64,000 nt of DNA from Macrothele yani. Lineage: Eukaryota; Arthropoda; Arachnida; Araneae; Macrothelidae. The DNA lies in assembly GCA_039090855.1 (NCBI GenBank), contig CM077024.1, positions 64,255,594 to 64,319,593 on the forward strand, in the 5' to 3' direction. This document shows positions 57,976 through 64,000 of this stretch, one piece after another (the stretch's first letter is position 1; every line of letters begins with the position of its first letter). The translations under genes and the position numbers were made by a program. The notes under the pieces are model-generated. The model made no database searches and was not told the DNA's origin. It saw nothing but the letters and a program-made list of their open reading frames with translations.

Positions 57976-59654
57976 CTCTACGATGTTTGCCAGGCCACGT
58001 GCGCCTTTTTATACTTGCCATGGCTGTGACGTATATGTGAAAATCCACTACTTTTGATCATACTTTTGATCATTTTGTGTAGTTTCATGTGACGCCTTTG
58101 TACTTTCCAAATCAGTGAATTAATCACACGGTGATAACTGAACGCATCGCTCTTAATCACTGACATTTAAAAACTTCGTAAACAATAACCACGCTTTAAA
58201 GCTTCTGACGGCTATCAGCATGAATGTGCTTTTCGAGATACCATTTCAAACGAAACATTTAGTCTACCCACTGTTACCTGTACCTTGATTGCAAATTACT
58301 TCGGGCATTAACTTAGATGTTTCTTTAACCCATATTTTTCCTTTTCAACGTCCTTTTCAATGCCTAAATTTTTTCTTGCCACATTTCCATGTATTTTTTC
58401 GACCAAATTCGAAAAAATACAAGGAAACTAAATTCTGGTTATTATACAACCTGAACTTAGGACCTTGGCTCTCTTAATTTTTCAATCTCATTTTTCATTT
58501 CTTTGCTCTGAAGCGAGCACGTCACAATCGCCTTTCAGTGAATAAAAGATCACGTGGAAGTTTGGACTGGACACATTTGTCTGGGACTGGCAATTCATAC
58601 CCGGGCACAGCGGTGCGAGAAGCTAGTGATCCGCACCGTTAACCACTAGATAATATTTGCTTTTATTCAGTTGCTTTCGAAACAATATTGATTGTGTAAT
58701 GAGCGAAGTTAGAATAATATGATATCTTTTAGTAGAATCAATTCCCTTTTGATGAAGATTTTCTTACTCTGTATAAAAGCTAGTTAATGAGCGGTAGGAT
58801 TGAAATCGGAAAGATATCCTAATTAGCTTAATCCTAGTTTATTCTCGGTTGGGAGGTTTTGAAAAAATAAAGCACACCCAGTTTTGGCTAATTGACAAAA
58901 GGAATGCGATTCTTAACCCATTCGGTCCAAGTTTGCTTGCGTTTGGGCAATCGTGGGCACAGAGTCATGGTCTTATCTACCTCAGTTTTGTTTTACTGAA
59001 TATGAGATATGTTATTCTTACTTAACTCATCAGTCCTATGACATCAGTGCAAATTCGGTTTTGTTTCAATCGCGATGATTCACACGAAACTTTATGACAC
59101 CTAACTTTGGCAGTTTTAGTTTATCAGCTAAACTGTTCGTTCGTTTGTGAATGGAATTCTGTTATGTTAACTCAGCCGTTCCAGCTATTGGATGTCGATA
59201 ACAAATGTAATTCTATTGTAGTTCACTCACTCATTTCTGATGTATTCGCATTGTAAATATAATGCTGCTATATCCGAAGTGGCCAGCATTAGTTAATAGT
59301 AGTCGGATGATTTTTCAATTGAAATATTTTGATGAGATAGCTGCGCCCGCTCCCCTGACCTTTGTTTCTCCGCACTGTGTCTCTTGAAATTCAAACCTAT
59401 CCAACCCCATTTGCAAAGTGGTATGTTTCTGAATTACAAAGATGGTGGACTATTTTTTAATTAAATGTGATATACCTAACTCACAGAGGTTTATTTTATT
59501 TTTAGTAGTACGTTTTTTAGACCGAACACACTAAATACTTGAATTACCAGGTGGGATCACCTGAATTGAATTTAAGTATGATTTATCGACATTGGCCGAC
59601 CAAAGATATCGGCGAATACTGCTTTCCTGCATACTTAATTTAGTCCTAATGGAG
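57976..59654. other. Intergenic, AT-rich
   Basis: No gene seen. It includes a tRNA-like fragment (58588-58655) and a small duplication, ACTTTTGATCAT (about 58050 and 58064). Confidence 0.5.
58588..58655 (-). mobile_element. tRNA-like fragment
   Basis: The reverse strand reads CTAGTGGTTAACGGTGCGG (A-box-like) followed about 30 bases later by CCCGGGTATGAATTGCC, a weakened B box. No tail or body is assignable, so it is a SINE head or tRNA-derived relic. Confidence 0.4.
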
Positions 59655-60931
59655 TAGTGAATGTTCTGGATAAAATGTGGAAACTGCGAGTATGACTACT
59701 GACATCCCTGTTCAAGGTAACAAAACTCATGAATAAAATGTGGAAACTGCACTATGACTACTGACATCACTGTTCAAGGTAACAAAACTCATGGATAAAA
59801 TGTGGAAACTGCGAGTATGACTACTGACATCACTGTTCAAGGTAACACAACTCATGAATAAAATGTGGAAACTGCAGTATGATTACTGACATCACTGTTC
59901 AAGGTAACGCAACTCATGGATAAAATGTGGAAACTGCGAGTATGACTACTGACATCACTGTTCAAGGTAACACAACTCATGGATAAAATGTGGAAACTGC
60001 GAGTATGACTACTGACATCACTGTTCAAGGTAACACAACTCATGGATAAAATGTGGAAACTGCGAGTATGACTACTGACATCACTGTTCAAGGTAACACA
60101 ACTCATGGATAAAATGTGGAAACTGCGAGTATGACTACTGACATCACTGTTCAAGGTAACACAACTCATGGATAAAATGTGGAAACTGCGAGTATGACTA
60201 CTGACATCACCGTTCAAGGTAACGCAACTCATGGATAAAATGTGGAAACTGCGAGTATGACTACTGACATCACTGTTCAAGGTAACACAACTCATGGATA
60301 AAATGTGGAAACTGCGAGTATGACTACTGATATCACTGTTCAAGGTAACACAACTCATGGATAAAATGTGGAAACTGCGAGTATGAGTACTGACATCACT
60401 GTTCAAGATAACACAACTCATGGATAAAATGTGGAAACTGCGAGTATGAGTACTGACATCACTGTTCAAGATAACACAACTCATGGATAAAATGTGGAAA
60501 CTGCGAGTATGACTACTGACATCACTGTTCAAGGTAACAACTCATGGATAAAATGTGGAAACTGCGAGTATGACTACTGACATCACTGTTCAAGGTAACG
60601 CAACTCGTGGATAAAATGTGGAAACTGCGAGTATGACTACTGACATCACTGTTCAAGGTAACGCAACTCATGGATAAAATGTGGAAACTGCGAGTATGAC
60701 TACTGACATCACTGTTCAAGATAACACAACTCATGGATAAAATGTGGAAACTGCAGTATGACTACTGACATCACTGTTCAAGGTAACACAACTTATGGAT
60801 AAAATGTGGAAGCTGCAGTATGACTACTGACATCACTGTTCAAGGTAACACAACTCATGGATAAAATGTGGAAACTGCGAGTATGACTACTGACATCATT
60901 GTTCAAGGTGCAGAAGGTAACACAACTCATT
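59655..60931. repeat. 63-bp minisatellite, about 20 copies
   Basis: The unit is CTCATGGATAAAATGTGGAA + ACTGCGAGTATGACTACTGA + CATCACTGTTCAAGGTAACACAA. The TAAAATGTGG anchor occurs at 59671, 59734, 59796, 59859, 59921, 59984 and then every 63 bp to about 60863, with occasional 62- or 61-bp units. Central copies are nearly identical; those at both ends have more changes (for example ACTGCACTATG and ACTGCAGTATG), as expected when unequal exchange homogenises the middle. Because 63 is a multiple of three, the reverse strand stays open for 226 codons with a 21-residue repeat, an artefact of the unit length. Confidence 0.95.
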
Positions 60932-60972
60932 CAACCTTGAGAACGAAATTGCATATTTCCTCTAATCTCATT

Positions 60973-61720
60973 AATTAGTGTAGATAAACAAGTCGTATTT
61001 TTACACGATGATCAGTAGGATTGAACACATATCTGTACTCAATTATAAAAAAGCATAATTTAATACTTTAATACTGAGTGCAGATATATATCGCACAAGA
61101 TCTTTCAAATTGCAGAGCATTTCATCATCAGGTACATTTTACATCAATAAGAAAATTACTGGAAGTCTAATTAATTTTACATCTAGTTTCACATCAAGGA
61201 GAAATTTATAAAGTCTACTTATCCTCTCTCACAAACCTGAATGCTGCAATGACGACTCTGTATCCATGCAACATGGATAGATACCACTAGTTGAGAAATA
61301 ATGGCATCCTCAAATCTAACCAAAAAATTGTTCTAAAAAATATGACCTAATTACAATACAATCATTATGACTTTAATCCCATGCCAAAAAACGCACACGC
61401 ACACGCACACGCTATGCATCTCCTAAATATCGCATGCACGTGTGTATATCACGCCTAACTATTTGTAATATCACGTGCCATTAACGTTTAATTCTTTGTT
61501 TATGTTTTTTTTAATTACGGTGTTTTGTTCCTCTTCCAGTAATTTTCTCCTTGATGTAAAATGTACCTGATGATGCAATTTGAAAGATCTTGCACGATAT
61601 ACAGTAAATCTGCACTTAGTATTAAAGTATTAAATTATGCTTTGTTATAATTGAGCACATATACGTGTTCAATCCTACTGATCATCGTGTAAAACAACGG
61701 CTAGTTTATCTACATTAATT
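60973..61720. mobile_element. Inverted-repeat element with ~185-bp arms
   Basis: The left arm (about 60974-61164) is the reverse complement of the right arm (about 61534-61719) with scattered mismatches. Matching blocks include GTAGATAAAC, GATCAGTAGGATTGAACACA, AGCATAATTTAATACTTTAA and CATCATCAGGTACATTTTAC. On the + strand the right arm carries CTGATGATG (61567-61575) and GAAAG (61582-61586), the signature also seen at 13.3 and 23.04 kb. The core (~370 bp) has a (CA)n-like CACACGCACACGC tract near 61391 and no coding capacity. It is probably the same class as 22396-23175, though of different sequence. Confidence 0.7.
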
Positions 61721-62600
61721 ATACTATGCACGATTATTCCAATACAGATATCCTCTAATCTCAGTTCCTTTATCACAGCTGTAAAAGCAGATGTTGTGTG
61801 GTTGAGGACGTGCGGGGAAGCTTCACCTACAGGTACAACCCCTAGTGCACGAGTAAACCGGGTGAAAGGCGTGCAATACCATCCCGTTTTAGTTTTCTTC
61901 CAGAAATCTGTGTGCGGCATGTGAGTGATCCAGGGAGAGAGGGAGGGAGCTAGTCCGCATTTTCTCCCTGGAAGCAGCAGCCAGGTGAATGCCCGACATA
62001 TCGATCGCCTGCGGCGCCGTCAGTAATCGATTCCCCGTTGACCTCAGCGAAACGCGGCAACACATGTTCCTCCTCCGCCGATGCAGCAGGTAATGTCTGT
62101 CTTCCGGTGATGTCTTCCTACAGCAACCTCCTTTCTATCCGCAGACTAGGTCATCATCATTCCCTGCATTAATAAGATGCGAAGATCAATCTGCTTTGAA
62201 AGGCACTCACTGACAGAATTATACCTCTATGAATAAGAATTGCACGTACGGTTTAAATCTAAAACCTTCGCTAAGAATCCGGGAAAGTTCCTGATTGCCA
62301 AACGCTGGAGTCTCTCAACACAAAGTTCACTTGACCACCAACTTACCTTACATCAGTCTGAAATATCTTTTACACACGCACTGGATTCATTCGCAATCAT
62401 GCTCTCACACTGTAGTTTATTATTCCAGGTTGATATCAGCGCAACCGCACTTATCCAGCATGAGGAACGAAAAAGTCTGCAAATATATTTTTATGTAAAA
62501 GTACATTCATTTTTATACATCTTATGACATCCTGTACGTAGCACTTCAATCATTCTACATGTCGATACTCCGTTTTCATTACTTTTACTAATGCTAGTGA
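61721..62600. other. Intergenic
   Basis: No gene seen. The part around 61940-62110 is GC-richer but shows no recognisable promoter or exon. Confidence 0.45.
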
Positions 62601-63328
62601 CAGAGGCGCAGGCGGTGCAGCTGCCCCGGGCGCAGCTTAAGATAGGGCGCAAAAATCACTGCTTACAGTCTGGTTAAAATTGGAACTGAAACTCTTGTTC
62701 CAGTTTCTAGCACATCATATTTTGCCATTTATCCATTAACAGAATTTGATTATAATAAGTTTCTCCAGTTTCGGTAGCCTTAGTAGCTCAAAGTTTGCAA
62801 TAATTCCAAAAAAATGTTCAAGGGATGTTAGTTTTTTCACATTCGGGAATGAAGGTGACGATTTATAGTCGGTCCAACTGAAGAAGAACCACAGCCGTCG
62901 TCGACAACAATCGGGCATGCGGGTTTTCTTTAGTTGAATTTACTATGCATACGTTGCAAGATAAGGATGTCATTCACATTGTCGGAGATCCTTTGGGGCT
63001 ATTTGATCATATTACTGTGGCTGTGAGCCACGACTGCCAGCTATATTCGGTGCGTTTGATGTGGTACCAAAAGTCCGAACTGCGAAGCATTTACGAAAAG
63101 CTGTAGAAACAGTCACAGTTTGCTTGTGCCTCCCGCGTAGAGATAACGTTAGGGTATGACGTTAATTTTGTTGTGTGAAGCAGTGTGTACTAATTTAATA
63201 GTTGTATGTATGTATACATACAACTATTAAATTAGTAATATATATATATATATATAAGATAGAAAAACAGATGGGGGCCCAATAGCTTTTGGTTGCCCCG
63301 GGCGCAGAAATGCGTAGTTACGCCTCTG
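62601..63328. mobile_element. hAT-like non-autonomous element (candidate)
   Basis: CAGAGGCG at the left (62601-62608) and CGCCTCTG at the right (63321-63328) form perfect 8-bp tips of the CAGNGGCG type. TGCCCCGGGCGCAG appears near both ends (about 62622 and 63294), in direct orientation, which is unusual. No 8-bp target duplication is visible, so boundaries or type may be wrong. The interior holds a 23-bp-arm hairpin (63188-63237) and a short (TA)n tract, and no transposase. Confidence 0.45.
63188..63237. repeat. Perfect hairpin, 23-bp arms, next to (TA)n
   Basis: TACTAATTTAATAGTTGTAT plus GTA (63188-63210) pairs exactly with 63215-63237 over a 4-nt loop. (TA)n follows at about 63238-63256. 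Confidence 0.92.
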
Positions 63329-63361
63329 CAACAACCGAAAGCATATCGACAACGTCAAAAA

Positions 63362-63531
63362 CTAGGTAAGGAGTTACAAGGAACGAATTTAACGTGGACC
63401 AGGAACATCAAACAAAGATCTTTGCTCTTTCCACGTTTACAAGTGAGTCACGGAAAAAATCTCACTGGCCGCCACTGGGAGTCGAACCCAGGGTCTACCA
63501 GTTACACGCCGGATATGCTTCCGTTACCCAA
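63362..63531 (-). mobile_element. tRNA-derived SINE, family C, reverse copy
   Basis: On the reverse strand, TGGGTAACGGAAGCATATCC is the A-box side and GGGTTCGACTCCCAGTGGCG includes the B box (63478-63488). The body is GTGACTCACTTGTAAACGTG, GAAAGAGCAAAGATCTTTGT and CAGGTTCC-like bases ending in a segment with GGTCCACGTTAAATTCG. It pairs with the + strand copy at 63729-63870. Confidence 0.75.
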
Positions 63532-63644
63532 GCTAACTGCCAAGCCAATTTGGCAGGTTGCTTCTTGGAGCCCCGCACGATGCTGGGGATTCACCAAAGA
63601 TGGTAAGCAGCAACTGAAGAAATAATTAGAAGGCGAATGAATAA

Positions 63645-63722
63645 TTAATACAGACATTTAACGTGGACCAGGAACATCAAAGATCTTCGCTCTTTCTCAC
63701 TTATAAACGTGATAGAAAAACA
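63645..63722 (-). mobile_element. SINE family C, 3-prime fragment
   Basis: ACGTGGACCAGGAACATCAA and AGATCTTCGCTCTTTCTCAC on the + strand are the inverted 3-prime body of family C. The fragment abuts the + strand copy almost directly and forms an inverted pair with 63810-63870. Confidence 0.7.
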
Positions 63723-63728
63723 TCGCGA

Positions 63729-63870
63729 GGCCGCTGTGGTGTAGCGGAAGCATATCCGGCGCGTAACTGGAAGGCCCTGGGTTCGACTCCCGGTGGTGGC
63801 CAATGAGAATTTTTCCGTGACTCACTTATAAACGTGGAAAGAGCGAAGATCTTTGTTTGATGTTACAAGG
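63729..63870 (+). mobile_element. tRNA-derived SINE, family C, forward copy
   Basis: The head GGCCGCTGTGGTGTAGCGGA and the B box GGTTCGACTCC (63780-63790) can form an acceptor stem (GGCCGCT with GGTGGCC), an anticodon-like stem and a T stem. The anticodon loop lacks the universal T before the anticodon, and one extra base separates the T and acceptor stems, so a real tRNA gene is unlikely. The body CCGTGACTCACTTATAAACG, GAGCGAAGATCTTTGTTTGA and GTTACAAGGAAC matches the reverse copy. Confidence 0.75.
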
Positions 63871-64000
63871 AACTATTAGGAGACATTACGATGTCTGAAG
63901 ACAAATAAGTGTGGCGATCAGTTTTTCATTTTTGAAAAATAAAAGAACTCAGAAATTTAACATGGATTTAACGAAAACTCTTATCGAAATGAATGTCAGG
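63871..64000. other. Window end, intergenic
   Basis: Nothing recognisable in the last 130 bases. Confidence 0.4.

Noticed and set aside
59852..60532. 226-codon reverse-strand open frame with a 21-residue repeat
   Set aside because: It is produced by the 63-bp (21-codon) minisatellite unit. It has no independent coding evidence and is interrupted by odd-length units.
59655..60931. CRISPR-like array
   Set aside because: Units are contiguous tandem copies without unique spacers, in a eukaryotic transposon-rich context.
63729..63803. Functional tRNA gene
   Set aside because: The acceptor and T stems pair, but the anticodon loop lacks the invariant T and there is an extra base before the acceptor 3-prime strand. 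A second copy with the same body shows it is a SINE head.

Overview
The window looks like intergenic DNA from a large, AT-rich animal genome. It has no open reading frame that I can assign to a host gene, no rRNA, no intact tRNA gene, and no bacterial-style operon, ribosome binding site or CRISPR array. The recognisable content is eukaryotic transposons and tandem repeats: Tc1-like transposases, an RTE-clade LINE, Penelope-like remnants, tRNA-derived SINEs, hAT- and pogo-like non-autonomous elements, minisatellites and simple repeats. This mix suits an arthropod, or another invertebrate with a large genome, but I cannot name the species or order from sequence alone.

Layout. 0-6 kb: three decayed Tc1-like elements, two of them (1221-2744 and 3954-5344) with both terminal inverted repeats (TIRs) and flanking TA. 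5.6-31.4 kb: a thin scatter of tRNA-derived SINEs of at least two families, an RTE 3-prime fragment at 16.4 kb, a Penelope-type terminus at 13.3 kb, a 0.8-kb inverted-repeat element at 22.4-23.2 kb, another Tc1 corpse (26.4-27.5 kb), a hAT-like MITE with a perfect 8-bp target duplication (27654-28189), and a truncated Penelope-like element with a GIY-YIG endonuclease remnant (29.5-30.1 kb). 31.4-46.8 kb: mostly featureless AT-rich DNA, with a TIR element built from iterated GGACATTTGGGCACC units (39.8-40.8 kb), two degenerate tandem arrays (40.9-41.3 and 44.8-45.8 kb) and a Tc1 pseudogene (41.9-43.0 kb). 46.8-51.7 kb: a pogo-like element, then the best-preserved coding sequence in the window, an RTE LINE (47.9-50.5 kb) with endonuclease and reverse transcriptase broken by one extra A in a homopolymer, followed at once by a 1.2-kb foldback element. 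54.2-57.4 kb: an old array of ~150-bp units with CTCF-like cores, cut by a reverse-strand Tc1 fragment. 59.7-60.9 kb: a 20-copy, 63-bp minisatellite. 61-64 kb: another inverted-repeat element, a hAT-like candidate and an inverted cluster of a third SINE family.

The elements do not form a pathway. The only functional link I can argue is the usual dependence of non-autonomous elements (SINEs, MITEs, foldbacks) on enzymes of LINEs or DNA transposons like those decaying here. The two most unusual signals are (1) a recurring CTGANGATG...GAAAG signature in inverted-repeat or Penelope-like elements, and (2) a high density of short, nearly perfect hairpins with 11-29-bp arms and very short loops across the window.
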